Below are positions 12,421 to 26,300 of a stretch of DNA of 64,000 bases, piece by piece. The notes under the pieces are model-generated. The model saw only the letters and a list, made by a program, of their open reading frames with translations, was not told the DNA's origin and ran no database searches. Numbering within the stretch: position 1 is the stretch's first letter; each line of letters begins with the position of its first letter. Origin of the DNA: Sinotaia quadrata (taxonomy: Eukaryota; Mollusca; Gastropoda; Architaenioglossa; Viviparidae); contig CM054182.1 in the NCBI GenBank assembly GCA_028829895.1, positions 38,684,879-38,748,878 of the forward strand, in the 5' to 3' direction. A program made the translations under genes and the position numbers.

Positions 12421-13330
12421 TGATGGCAATATCAATGGCGAGTAATGCCATTTGGCGTCCTCACAGCGCCAGCTGTTGATTGCTCATTGAACTCATGAAA
12501 GAAGAATCTGTCTCTAACTTCATGGACGACATGTTACTAGCTACCACGATCTTGGATGAACACATCCGAGTGTTATGGAAGTTATTCTAGCGTTTGAAAG
12601 AGTGTAACCTTACTGCTCAACCAACTAAATGTTTCTCTGGACAATTTAAACATGAATATTTGGGACACACAGTGGGACAAGGTCTCCTGTGGCTGGAAGC
12701 ATCAAAAGTAAGAAAATTTGAAGAAACGAAGAAACCACTCTCAAAGATAAATGTTGAATCCTTTGGGGGTTGGTTGGTTAGTATCGAAAATTCACTTCGA
12801 AATTTAGTGCAATCGCCAAACAACTTAGTGATTTGACGAGGAAAGGCAAACCTGACATATTGATTTAGAGCGAGGAATGTGAAGCCAGCTTTTCTAGCTT
12901 GAAAGACTGTCTGTCACGAGCTCCTGTCCTCCATTTGCCTATTTCAATGAGGAATTCAGACTCAGAACAGATGCAAACAATACATGACTAGGTGTTGTAC
13001 TGATGCAAAAATATGGTAATATTTTGTATCCAGTAACTTATTCCAGTCGTACGTCAAATGCCGCTGAATAAAATTACTCGACTTCGGAATTGTCTGGGCA
13101 GTTCAGAAATTCCAAGAATACCTACATGGCCAGCGTTTTGTCATTCAGAAAATTCTCAACCTCACGCCTACTTAACACATTCGACTAAAGCAAACGGGCG
13201 TTTGACTAGGTGTTCATTATTACTACAAATGTCTAGGTATACTGTAGAAGTAATCAAAGGCACCGACATCGTATTAGCCGACTATTTATCCAGAGCAGTA
13301 AAAAAGTGTAGGAATCTTCTGGTAAACTGC
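12421..13330 (+). pseudogene. Decayed Ty3/gypsy-type pol (RT and RNase H)
   Basis: Broken plus-strand frames resemble Ty3/gypsy reverse transcriptase. They show VMPFGVLTAP, then NFMDDMLLA (the Y/FxDD catalytic box), then LKECNLTAQPTKC, YLGHTVGQG and KVRKFEE of the thumb. Next comes ASFSSLKDCLSRAPVL and a DANN-like stretch of the tethered RNase H, and near 13270 a TDIVLADYLSRA-like end. Stops and frameshifts interrupt it at least five times, so it cannot make protein. Its relation to the LTR at 14046 is unclear because that LTR has its own target duplication. Confidence 0.85.
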
Positions 13331-14040
13331 TGCGAGATCTTTGTTTATATACTTCTATTCTCTCACTGTAGAGAGAAGAAATAAATTTTAACCAGAGTTC
13401 GTTTATATGATGCTAACATGTATATAGATATGTTGTATTCTATGATAAGAAGAAAAAAATAATGATAACGTTGTTTGCATATGATTTGCATTTGTATTTC
13501 CTTAAGTGTATGGACGTAACGGGTCTTGTCTTTAACTTATAACAAAGGAAAATTATAGTGATTTTCGTGATAATTGTGCTTATATCTATTCAAGTGTGGA
13601 GACATACTAGCCATGCTCCAACTTAAAATGAGAGAAATTAATATGTTGCTTGATATTTAATGCTCAGTGATTATTGAATATTGAATTATTAATCTCTTAT
13701 TTCTAAAACTGTGTTGAATTAATTATTCGTATGTCTTAAAACCGACATTTATTTTTTTGTCTTATGAATAGTTATTCGTATCATATTATGATACCGAAAA
13801 TATTTTGCAATTTACTTCTAGTAGAGTAGATATTAACACGACGGTTAGCATCTCAAAAATGGGGAAATGTCTTCATGTAAGCAAAATAACTTTAGATATG
13901 TTTGTAAAATGATATATCAAAACATAATTATTGACATTTTTATAAAAATGATATGTATTGACATGTTTGTAAAATGATGTGACCAAACATAACAATAGAC
14001 ATGTTTGTAAATGATTTGTCAGAACATAGATATGGACATG
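13331..14040. other. AT-rich stretch ending in a minisatellite
   Basis: No gene. From about 13890 a 40-50-bp unit containing GACATGTTTGTAAA(A)TGAT recurs three to four times. It resumes at 15303 after the inserted LTR. Confidence 0.6.
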
Positions 14041-14045
14041 TTTGT

Positions 14046-15302
14046 TGTGGCAGAGTAAATTTGCCTATCCATATTTCTAGACTTGATTGTTATATAAATT
14101 GTTAAATGTCAAAGTGACCCGACATTGGGTACTGCTTATGCTGATATTTTTAAGTGTCAAAGTTGGAAGTAAACACTCAGGTGGAGGATAGGTAGAAATT
14201 GCTGATGCAATCCAAACCAGTTCCAACTGGATTAGTAGTTTTTATTATCCAATGGTTAAGATTTACGAGAACGAGACCAGCCAGTGGGCTGAGATCAAAA
14301 GTTTACATGCTGTAAAGAAATCTATTGTCTTATCACTTGAATCTGGAGTGGAAAGAAGTCCGATCATGAAAGGCGACCATTAGCTTAATGGGAATAAGCA
14401 TCCTTTACTTGTTTTACCTGAATCTCCCGGTTTATAAAATGAGTTATAAAATGCTATGACTGGGAAGACATGAGAAGTATCTATCCTAAGTGTGTACACT
14501 GCACTTTGTTGTTGTGTGGTAGCAAAGTATGCTGATTACATCGTGGAATTTCTGGTGCGAGGAAGTTACTAGAAATTGCTACAATTGTTGTTCTGCTTCA
14601 GGAGCTAATACAGTGGAGTGCCAGATTAGCCTTGAGAGAATAGTGGCTCAACAGTGTTCTATACATGCGAGGGAAAACACATGGAACTGACAGTGATAAC
14701 TTGAACAATAAACTTGTGAATTTGTTACAAAAGTGTGTAAAAGACTTTTCCTAGACAAGTTACATACAAACTATTATCGCTTATCTCTAATAATTTCCAT
14801 TTCTGTTCTCTGATAAGAACTATCCTGTAATTTGCATTGACACTAGTCTGATGAATTGTGTGTTAGAATATAAGACTGTATATTTATTGAAATTATTCGA
14901 ACGTGGTTTCATGGAAAACTGATGTCAAGTAATCTTTTTTCATTGTGCTATTTGTATATTTGATTGCTGATTTAATAAATTTATTGACCTTCTTACACAT
15001 ATTGATAACGTCATGTTGGAGAAGAACGTGGGAGGATGGTGGCTCACTAATTACAGACTGTAAGACATATTTATCTTCTCCTCTATAAAGGTTTCCACAT
15101 ACAGAAATATTGTGTGACGGTAAATGTTTGTCTTTAATGTTGTGATGAGAGAAACATATAAAGCACCCGCATATCCACCAAGTGAGAGAGACAAGTTGTG
15201 TCTTCTGGAGAATTATTAATAACATAAATTAAGATTCTCATCACTTGTAATTAGTTATGGATGATTAATTAATAATAAAACATTTAATTAGGTGGCATTA
15301 CA
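14046..15302 (+). mobile_element. Solo LTR of family A, TSD TTTGT
   Basis: A 1,257-bp element starts TGTGGCAGAG and ends GGTGGCATTACA. It is flanked by perfect 5-bp direct repeats TTTGT (14041-14045 and 15303-15307). Its reverse complement aligns with 2141-3504 and 17076-20115. It has no internal retroviral genes, so it reads as a solo LTR. The 110-codon minus-strand frame inside it has no domain. Confidence 0.8.
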
Positions 15303-15911
15303 TTTGTAAAATGATGTGTCTAAACATAGCTATAAACATGTTTGTAAAAGGATGTAACAAAATATACCAAAGGCGAGTGGACATTTTATCTTTGGTCACA
15401 ATTTCAACTCGTACAAAAGTTATTCGACCATCAGTGAACATATGGACAACTGCTGAATAAGGGGAGGTACAATTACTAGGGGCGAACTACTCAGACGACT
15501 CGATTTTTATTTCCTTCTAACATTTGCTTGCAGCAACTGGGAGGCTTCTTGTTTTCTAGTAGTTGGAAACATCCGGTTATGTGATGGTAAATATTTATTA
15601 AAGCAAAGTAAAATGGAAAGTAACTGATTAATTAACATTTAAAATGAACATAGGCCTAATATATTTTTATTGCTTACGTAAGTTAAAACGCTTCTGAGTC
15701 AAAGCATACAGAAAAGAATCTGACATACAAGCTGGGAACATGGCACAAATCTTACTTTAATAAAATACAAGTCAAATTGGAAGAATATAAAATAAACAAT
15801 AAAGAATTCAACCACATTCATGAAAATATATATATTTTTTAAAAAAAACAGTGCATTTCTTTATTTCTTTATAAACCCGAACGAAAACATGAATATTTAT
15901 GAAAGCATTAC
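15303..15911. other. Intron or 3' flank of exon 30, no gene
   Basis: The first 70 bp resume the minisatellite that the LTR interrupted. The rest is AT-rich with no recognised feature. Confidence 0.5.
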
Positions 15912-15990
15912 CTGTCCTTAAAATGTGAACGTTCACTGTTGCATTGCTACATCTTTCCAATTTGTCACTGTCGCACGCCTTCACTATCAA
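15912..15990 (-). CDS. Cadherin exon 30: truncated B-type exon with two cysteines
   Basis: 79 nt, phase 0 in, phase 1 out. It reads LIVKACDSDKLERCSNATVN and VHILRT, then a split codon. It starts like the other B exons, but the donor (CAG|GTAATGC) cuts just before the P-x-F linker, so the regular A/B plan ends here. The C-x-x-x-x-x-x-x-C pair is unique to this exon. It is the last exon I can join with confidence. Confidence 0.85.
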
Positions 15991-18900
15991 CTGTATCAGG
16001 AAAATTAAGATCAGTCAATTTATACGAGTAAGCATTTGAAACTTAACCATCGTAAATCATTTAAAAGATAAAGTATATCACCTACTATGCTGTTAAATTT
16101 TAACTTTAAAAAACTCCGATGAGAACCCAAAGCATGTAATGGAAATGCCTTTGGAAACTGGTATTAATAAACACCAAAACCTCTCGTTTCATTTCGAACA
16201 TAATGTCTCATATCATACTAATAGACCTACATGTTAATCATGTCCCGTATCATACTAATAGATCTACATCATATGATCCGATCATAATGATGTTGTACAT
16301 TGCAGATATGGTTGTTTTGTGCATCTTACCAAAGCAATAAATTGACTAGGGTATCAGATGGAGGACACTTGCAGGAATAACACACATCAATGCAGTAACA
16401 ATGTGGTGGAAAATAACTTCTACATAAACTTTCCATTCGAAGATATGGATAAAATGAGTTGTCCCGTTATAAAAGTATCTTCGCAAAATATGAATGGAAC
16501 AACACATCTATTTTAGTACAGTCAGCGTCCATGTTTAATATATCAAAGCACAAATAACTATTAGCAATAAATCAAAACTTGCTGAAGTAAAGTTGCTTGA
16601 CAAAATGTACTTACTACAAAGGAATTGATGCTTGTACCAATCAGAGAACGGATCAAGAACAAGCTGCCTGTAGAGAAGTCAATGATGAAGTAGTGGGAAG
16701 GGCCAACATTATCATCCCGCTGGATTTCCTCATTAACAATTCTATAGGAAATGGTGTCCTAAAACAAACACGACACTGCATTGACATCTAGATGTAAACA
16801 GACAAAAATTACTGGATAGAAACTTTGGAAAATCTTTTGATAAACACACATCTCACAGCCAAACACACATATGCATGCAATAAATTTGATGATTTAAATT
16901 ATTCTGTAACATATAGTTTTGTTAACTCTCAAGAAAGCAGAGATTATAAATTAATAGTGACTCACTGTATACCTGGTGACATAAATTAATGCGATCATCG
17001 GCACTGACTGAATGTTAGGCTAGATTTGATGACGGCAACAGTTAACCGGTAAAAGTTTTTTTTTTAAATCAAAACTGATACATACGCCACCCTAGTTATT
17101 GGTTATGATTATTATTATAAATACAAGGGATGAGAATCATAATTTATGTTATTAATAATTCTCCAGAAGACACCACTTGTCTCGATCACTTGGCGGAGTA
17201 TGCGGGTAAACGTTTAATCTCTTCCACAACTTTAAAGACAAACATTTACCATCACACAATATTTCTATTGGTGGAAAACTTCTTACCAAAGGAGAAGATA
17301 AATCCATTTTTAATCTATATTTAGCGAGCCCACATCCACCCACTATCTCTCCAACATATAGTTATCAATATGTGTAAGAAGGTCAATAGATTTATTAAAT
17401 CAACAATCAAATATACTGTGGCGAAAAGAGGGTTTTCTCTGTGTGGGTCTTGGTTATTAATTAATACTCTAATTAATCTCTTTCATGCCAATCGCTCACA
17501 ACCTCCTTAAGGGTCTTGTGCGGTCTGAGAGTGACTAGGTCAAGCCTTGAGTAGTCCGTCAGTCAGTGACCGTCTACCAAGTGTTACCTGTCTCAGAATA
17601 GTGACTACACTGCGTTTATCTTACTAGTCGTTCTATCACTATTCTGGCCCTACCACAAATCTCTGTCGTCGATGATGGGAACTATTTTAAAACATGTGTA
17701 TAGACCGTCTTCTCAATTGTATTACGTCATTGGCAGCCCCCACCCATCATCTCACATGTACCTCCCCAAATAAAATGAAGGAGTAAATAGTTTAAAGGAA
17801 AACAATTTATTAAAAGAAATAAAGATAACAATTTTAATAAATTTACATTGAGTTTTCAAAATCACGCACTAGGCAATTTCTAAATCACAAATCTCTTAAG
17901 ACTTCCAGAATACAATTAATGAAAAGATATACCAATGCAGTTCTCTAGAATAATTATTAGAGAATTTCATGTGAATAACATCAATACAATTTTAGTTAGG
18001 CTTACATAAATCCTCCACATAAATAAGCCAACTAGATAGTAAACAGTTTAGTCAAAAATACATCAATTTCATAGAAGAATCAGAAATAGAATAAGGAATG
18101 AAAAATCACAGAAACATGTACAGATTACACAGAAAATTCATGTATTTGAATCATCTGATTATGGCCTTGTTCAGCAGTAGCCTCGTTCTCGGCAGGTTTG
18201 GCTGGCAATTGAATGTCTTGTGGTTTAGCCCGCCTGGTGACGTTAAATGAATGTTCCGTAAATTGTACACAACACAAATTGTCCATGAAAAGATTAGCAC
18301 AGTATATAGAATCCTTTCACTGGCACTGAATAACATATAGTCAGAGTTATTCACAGTTCAGTGCACACTGGGTTGGAAAGTTATCCTCGTAATTACAAGT
18401 GAGTCAGACTCACACTCCTGCTGCAGCTCACTTCGTAATACCGTCTCCCTTGATGGCCCCGATACATACGGAATCCAATCAAGAATTTTACTCCACACTG
18501 GCCCTTAACACATTTTGCAGGCCAAGTGGCAGTACTGTTGTCAAACCAAGACAACCAGAAGATGAGACATACGTCCCATCCAATACAGAATGGCTTGAAC
18601 TACAACAAATTAGTGTAATGGCGCACATCAGGATCATGTTTTAAATTTCTGCAATCTGTACTTTCATTTTCGTTTCTCATTACAATTCCCTTTAACAATT
18701 AATTTATCTGATTCTTTATTTAAACGAAAATAAAAGCATCATAGTTTAAACTTGTTATAATATTTACAAGAAACATAATTCAACATATTCAAAAAGTAAA
18801 TGTTAAAAATCAGTTACAACACAATCTCTATATCGGACATACCTTCCTTCCAGTTCTAACCATGAATCGTGCATGGGACCCCAAAGTTGTGTAAAAGAGT

Positions 18901-19362
18901 GTAGAGAATTTTGAGTCTGCTCTTTTATGTGTTTTCAGAGGTCATGGAAGTTTCTAGAATTTCTTAGCCTCTGGCTAGGACTTGTTTTTCTTCCTGTGCC
19001 TATTGACTCCATAGTTATGGTTGAATGCACGCACATAATAGACTGAGTGTGTGAGGTGCCAGAAGTATGCCCATGTTATGTAAGAATTAGTGACCTATAA
19101 TCCTAACTCCCTTCATTTGTGGATGTGGGTCAGCATTGTTTACGTCAAACCAATTCCAATCAAAATTTGATTTAAGAATTTGAAAAGTTAGCAAAATTAA
19201 TTAATATTAATTTAATTAATTACGTAATTAGCATTTTTCCGTCACATATACAATATATGAATATAAAAAAAGAATGTTGACATTTACATCACTTCACAAC
19301 AATGTTCGATTAACGCTAGACAATCGTTCAGTTTATCCTAGCAAAGACATTAGCAGTCAAAT

Positions 19363-19411
<49 letters not shown>

Positions 19412-22400
19412 ATCAAGTTCATGGATTTAATTCATCACACAAATGAGATTGGAGTTTTATAGACATAATTGTAGTCAATGTACATAACCTTTCAAAGATG
19501 GCAGTTGTCGCTGGCATGAAATCAGAATCATTTGATTTGCAACAAGTCACTGCCTTTCTTATTTAGATGACAGTCCAACGTACCCCTTCTAGGCACATTA
19601 CACAACTCTTCAATGTGCTCTCACAGCACACCCTGGAGAATCGTCCAGAATTTCACATGTTCTATTAAAGAACATCAGGAGGAATGTTCTGAAATCTCTA
19701 TGTGTGCTACTCAGCACACCATGAGGAATGTTCAAAATAATCTTTGTGAATTCTCGAGACCAAACTCAAGCCACCATTTTCCACTATATTGGCTCTTGAG
19801 CGGAATTTACAGGAATAAACTAAAGCAGAACATTTACTGATAAGTTCGATGACAACACTGGATTCACACACCAAAGTGATTCAGTAGAGTACATTAATCA
19901 GTGTAGTCTGAAGTGGGTACAAGACTACAAAATAAAAATGATTCACTCTTCTCATAAGCTAATGATTAACTTTATGACCATACAAGAGTTATGTTCAAAT
20001 CAAAGAGATTAGATTATATACTTTCTTTTAACGAAGTAACTTTCGGTCCATCCCCATTGGACGAATTTGTTATGAACAAGTATGAGACTATTAGTCAGAA
20101 AAACTATTCATCCAAGTTATTTCAGATTGTAAGTTATTCTGGGGGTGTCTAATTATTTCAGATGTATGGTTATTTCAGATATCTGGTTATTTGAGATGTC
20201 TGGTTATTTAAGATTTCTAGACTCCAACTAAGAGGTCCATTAATGTAATACAAGTAGGTCCTATTACCAGCACTGACTTAGCATTTAATAACTTATTTAC
20301 ATTAAACTTTAAAATTATTCAACTATACAGGTCACTGCTAGGATTAGAAGAGCATTAAGAAAAAAGCAATTTAAAGGGAAAATGCTATAATAAAGTATTT
20401 GTGGCAGAGATTAACAAGACAAATTGCAACATTTGTATTAGCAGGAAAGAGATTGATAAAACAAAGTTCTGTAGTGTTTGAAGGAATGAAATCAAAGGTT
20501 GCCTAATGCAGTATCTGTATTTATAATGGTAAAGTTGAAAAGCATAAAGTACTTATACTTACAAAGTGTAGAAATCCTTAGTGATGAGACTGATAAGACA
20601 AAGACTATTTATGCAGTGTATTTATCTATAGCGGGGGAGCACAAACTTTTTAGGCCAGAGGGCCAAATTTCCAATTGATATTGCATAATGAAATAATGTG
20701 CTTTACATAATAATGGTAACATCCAAAGTCCTCCAGGGGCTGCATAGAGCCCTGTCTTGGGCCTCATGCAGCCTGTGGGCCATGGTTTGTGCACCCCTGA
20801 TTTATAGCAGTGAGACTGATAAGATAAAGACTGTTTATGCAATGTATTTATCTATAGCAATGAGATTGATAAATGAAAGATGATTCATGTAGAATTAGTG
20901 TGAGAATCAGTGAAATTGAAAGACAAAACTATATGCATTCAGTATACAGATCTATATCAATGAGAAAATTAAGACAGAAGACTTACTGCAGTGTCTGAAT
21001 ATGTAGCAGTGAGATTAATGAGGACAACACCAAGAGCCTGAGAAGACGGGATTGTAATTTCATATGTTGTGATCATCCATTGTGGTGTCTGCAGGTTTTT
21101 GTTGACACTGATGCGGAACACAGTTTCATTTGCTAAAGGTGAAATTGGTCTGTTGTCTGATGCTCGCACCCGAATCTGAAACACAGGAATGGTATTATAT
21201 TAAATTCACATTGGTATTGTAATCAGAAGTACTACAAGTAAAACTGGTATTAAATTCATATTGGTATTGTAATCAGAAGTACTACAAGTAAGACTGGTAT
21301 TAAATTCACATTGGTATTGTAATCAGAAGTAATACAACTGGTGATAACATTTAGTAAAGAAACCCATAATAATGCCTTGTATTCAGAATTCATACATATT
21401 TATTCAAGATGCATGATTTATTGCATATTGATAAAATAATGTTTTGAAAAGCAAAATTTTAATATGGCTTATAAGTTCAACAAAACTCAAGACAAAATTG
21501 TAAAATGTGCAAACCAAATGTAAAATATATATTTATTTGTATAATTTTGATCGTATCATTTCTTAAAGGGCATACATTATTAAAAGGCATTTAATAAGAT
21601 ACACAAGTAAACTTCATTTAAATTTAAGTTGATCATATTTAATTACTATTATTCTTAACAGAAATACAAATATACCATAAAATAATCCTGTTGTGAGCTG
21701 CTCAGAGAGTTGGTAAGGTAAATTTGTCCAGAACTGCTGTCAATGCGGAAAAATGCAGGAGAAGGTGTGTCTCCTATCAATGAATATGACACACGCTCAA
21801 ACGTTCCCTGTGCAAACAGACACAGACTTTAACTACAAGCTTGAAAATAATATGACACATGCTGAAACGTTCCTTGTACAAAAAAAACAGACAAAGATAT
21901 TAACTTCAAACCTTGATAACAGGCAAATTATTGAGGCAGCTGTTAAATGACACAGAAATTATGGGCAACGGGAATTTTACTCAAAAATTTAATTCATTGA
22001 AAAATATAAAGTTTAAAATCTCAGATTCTGTGTTACTTTGACTTTCTTTTCATTTAAAAAAAATCAATTGGATCAATTTAATCTTATTTATTATTTAAAA
22101 AAATATAGTAATGGTTTTAGGTTTAGAAAAAATCTTTTATTTTAGTTTGAAAGAATGATTGTTAAACTTTTCCCTACATTTAAAATCTAATGTATTTTGT
22201 GTCTAAAAGAATGATTACCTAAACTTTTTTCTACTTTTAAATCTAATGTAAATAGGGGTGGGGAAAATGAGTTTTCTGTATTTAAAATCTAGTGTATTTT
22301 GTGAGAAAAGAATGATTCTGGTGAAGAAACTAAATATATCAATCATAATTATATTCTTTAAAGTAGTTCATCATATTTATATACTTATATTAATTGGGCC

Positions 22401-23271
22401 ATTATCTCATTAAAATATACTCAAGAAAAATTAAACAATATATAAATCCTCCTCATTAAAATACATACAAGAAAATGAAACAACATATAATTCCAAAACC
22501 TACTAAACACAAGTGAAACATTGTTTAATTCCTCCTCATTAAAACAATCTAATGTATAATTCCTCCTCTTTAAAATGTACTCAAGAAAAATAAACAATGT
22601 ATAATTCCTCCTCATTAAAACATACTAAAGAAAACTGAAACAATGTATAATTCCTCCTCATTAAAAATATATTCAAGAGATAATAAAAAATGTATATTTC
22701 CTCATATTTTCTGTAAATAGCTTGCCACCTAAAAGAGTGACTGTAGTTAAAATTAAAGTTTAAAAAATTCAATATTATTTTGCAGTTACAAATTAAGATA
22801 TTATGGAATACAGTTATAAAAGAATTTGTATGCCAATTTAAATTATGACAAAGTAAAGCCCATGAGTTCTATCATCAGAATTTGAAGTGCAATACCTTGT
22901 GTTGTCACTTAAATAAAACTAAGTCCAAATGAGGATGAATACAGTTACTCATTACTGGGTCTTGCACAACTTCTGTAGTTGTGATTTTGTGTTAAAAACA
23001 ATCCTTATCAATCCAACCACTGCTTTATTCTTATTCTTGCAGTTCAGAAATATTATATATATATATATATATATAAATAAATGCCTTTCTTGGTTTATTA
23101 GATACAAGCAGATATAATCAACATTATTTCAGACATATTCTAGTTCTGAAGAAAGTTGACAGAGTGGAAGGACAAAGATATATATTACCTATAATTTAAT
23201 ATTTTTCAATTTGCTGTTAAGTTCTAGTATTAAAGTGAAAATTCTTACTGCTGAAGAAAGTTATGTGAATG

Positions 23272-23342
<71 letters not shown>

Positions 23343-26300
23343 AATATGAATGCTGATGAAAGACTCACTACTCTGTCAGCATCACTGGCACTGACTGTTG
23401 TGACTAAGGAACCAACACCCAAGTTTTCATCAATGGTTTTGGGGTAGGACTCCACACTCATAAATTGTGGTACATATGTGTCATAGTATACTGAAACTGT
23501 CAAGGTGACTGTGGCTGTTGCAGATCGTGGAGGAGATCCCCCATCACGTGCTCCAATTCTGATCTGTAAGACAAAAAGGATAATGGTTCTACAAAAATGT
23601 TTGCTGTTAATATTCTTATTATACAATAATACACATCAAATAGTTACTAAAATTATAATACACCCATGGCCCATGCTCACACAATAACAAAATGTACATT
23701 AAAATTTATGTTTCTTCACAGAGTTGTAAATCAAAAGACCAATGGTCAGTATTCCTGACACTCACAGTGTACAGTCGTTCAGCAAGGACAGACGTACGCA
23801 ATGACACAGCACCATTGTTGGAATTGATCTGGAACAAATTTTCTTCTTTTGTTTGTCCAGGAATAAGGTAGTAGTAAATTGTCCTGAATGGATCCTGAAA
23901 ACATTTACAAGAAATCACAAAATACCTTACTGTATGCAAATTTGAACATTCAAATGGTGAAGATTAGGGTGTAAGTAGCTAAATTATCAACTGTGAAATG
24001 GACTCCAAGGACATTACCAGACGACTCCAGTTATGTGAATGGATGTGCTAGTGTCAATGATTATTAAATGAAGATGATATTAAAATATGAATTAATTACC
24101 ACTCCACTTCCAATCCGTCTACAATCATACACTAGGTCCACGACAGGGTCTTTGTCTTCTGCAGTCTGGGAGTGACTAGGTCAAGCCCTGGGGTACGTCA
24201 TTAATTACGTCTCCCACCCCAAGTGTTACCCGTCCAGATAACCGACTCCTAACTGAACGAATCTATTCTTCAGTCTCAGCCGTTACCAGGCCCTCACAAT
24301 TTCTCCCCTAATTAGGTGACAGACTTGCTCTAAGAAATGTGTCGCGACTGTCTTTGTCAAAACATATATTACGTCAATTTTACGAGCCCCCACTGTCCCC
24401 TATTACACATTTGCCTCAGATTACGTAATTGAGTGAGCAAGTTATTAAATTTAACAAAATTTATTAAAATATAAAAGAATGATAACAAATTAAGTTTACG
24501 AAATTTCAAATGGTTTCACATAGGCAAAATCCGAGATTCGCAGATCTCACAAGAAAAATAACATGTTACTTTAGAAAAGAGTATTCCCTGCTGTCTGTCT
24601 CTTATAACAAATATATTTTTAGTAATTCTTAATTTAAAGAAAATGAATGATAAATTAAGGTTACAAGAATTTGAAAATTAGAGATTTAATTAGAATTTCT
24701 CCTTCACCCTTCAGAAACACGTTATAGAAAAAAAGATTATTATAGCAACATTCATAAGAATTAGAAGACAGGAAGAACAATACAAGAATTAACAAAATCA
24801 CAGAACATTTACAGGTTTTCACGAGACAAAACAAGGATTTAGATCACCTGATAATTTGCGTGCTCCCGGCCAATATGTATATCCATAAATTACAGCTTGC
24901 TGGGACAGTTCAGAATTACCACAGGTCCTTAGTGTCACGAAAGTTCGAATTTCACACAGTGTCCCGAATTTATCACAAAATTCCAGTCCAGAAATGACAA
25001 CCAACGTAGATTAACACCTCAACGCTCCAGGTCGTCCCGGTTTGACACGTGCGCTCACCCCTCGACAGGCAAGTATTCGTAACTTCGTCCTGATCGCCCC
25101 CTTTACATCGGTTGTGGCCAGAGATGAATTTCTCGGTCGCCCTTCATTCAGATTCCTCTTCCACTTGTGCGTCACAGTAGGCGTCAGTAGACTTCAGTAA
25201 CTTCACGGTAGCGGTTTACCGTAGGCTTTTGCCGTAGCGTTTGCTGTAGCGGTTACCGTAGTGTCGCCGTAGCGTCCTTCAGCTGTAAATATACAAGTGA
25301 TTGTTTGCCACGCATCAGTCTCGTGAATTTAAATAACATAAACCTGCAAGTTTAACATTAGTTCTCATTTAAATTCCTTTCACATACGTTACTTCCTTCT
25401 TGCTAGAAAAATACCGTTATAGGTTTACAATATTAATTAAATAAAATCTATAAGTGCAAATGAAAAGATAAATTTATCTAAGTACAAAACTTAAGTTTTT
25501 ACCATCTCAGACAATCTGGCTTGCTTCTAATCGTGGAAGGACGCGAACACGAGATTCCTTGGTTTGTAACAGAATGAGCTGTCAGCCCCGAGACGGACTA
25601 TTTAAGCTATCGCAAGATTTTCTCGTACTAATCTGCCCTGAGGATAGACTTCTTTACTCTCTGCGGTCTATTGTTCTATAGTGTCGCTTCAGTGCGTCTG
25701 CAGAAAGGCTGGCTTGTTAGTACCTGCGGTGTAGCTCTTAGAAGTTGCTCGATCTGAGATCGCTGGTCGCTCTTCCCTGACGTCATACGTCTCTGTTACG
25801 TAATCGTAAGTGTCTTCCCTTCTCACGCGTCTGCGTGTACCTGACTGTAAGTGGTTCGTCTGCCTTTGGATCTCCGACTCTATTGTGAGACCAAAGTGTT
25901 CCCCGTCTTTAGAAGTATCGTCGTCATTGTCTGCCTAGAGATGCGAGAGTGTTTCTGGTAGCTTATCTACCCCTGGTTAGGTGTCCACCCCCCCCCACAC
26001 CCTGGTTAAGTCAGTTCGCTTCTAACCGACATAAACATGTGTTCTTTTGTCCTGGCTGCTTAAGACAGTAACTTCAAAGACTTGTTTTCTCATGAAAGAA
26101 TTCTCTTATCATGGGAAAACTCTTCTAAATATTAAGAAAAGAAAAATTAAATAATTTCAAAATTTAATATTTTTACAGTTTGCAATTTCTGCGCCACATC
26201 AACATTTGCCAAAAAAATAAATAATCCATTGATGCTGTATATATTTTATTATTGATACTTTTGATGCTATTCATAGCAGGCATAGAGAGATTTCTACTCT

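Larger units (their letters stand above)
17076..20115 (-). mobile_element. LTR family A, copy 3, interrupted by a nested element
   Basis: The segments 17076-17416 and 19247-20115 align end to end with copy 1 (2141-3504) in the same orientation. The join is broken by the nested element at 17417-19246. The far end past 20115 no longer aligns, so the copy is truncated. It lies in the intron between cadherin exons 28 and 29. Confidence 0.75.

Noticed and set aside
14893..15225. 110-codon minus-strand frame
   Set aside because: It lies wholly inside the solo LTR and is broken in the other LTR copies.
18399..18644. 81-codon plus-strand frame
   Set aside because: Inside the nested LTR-like element, with no retroviral or cellular domain.
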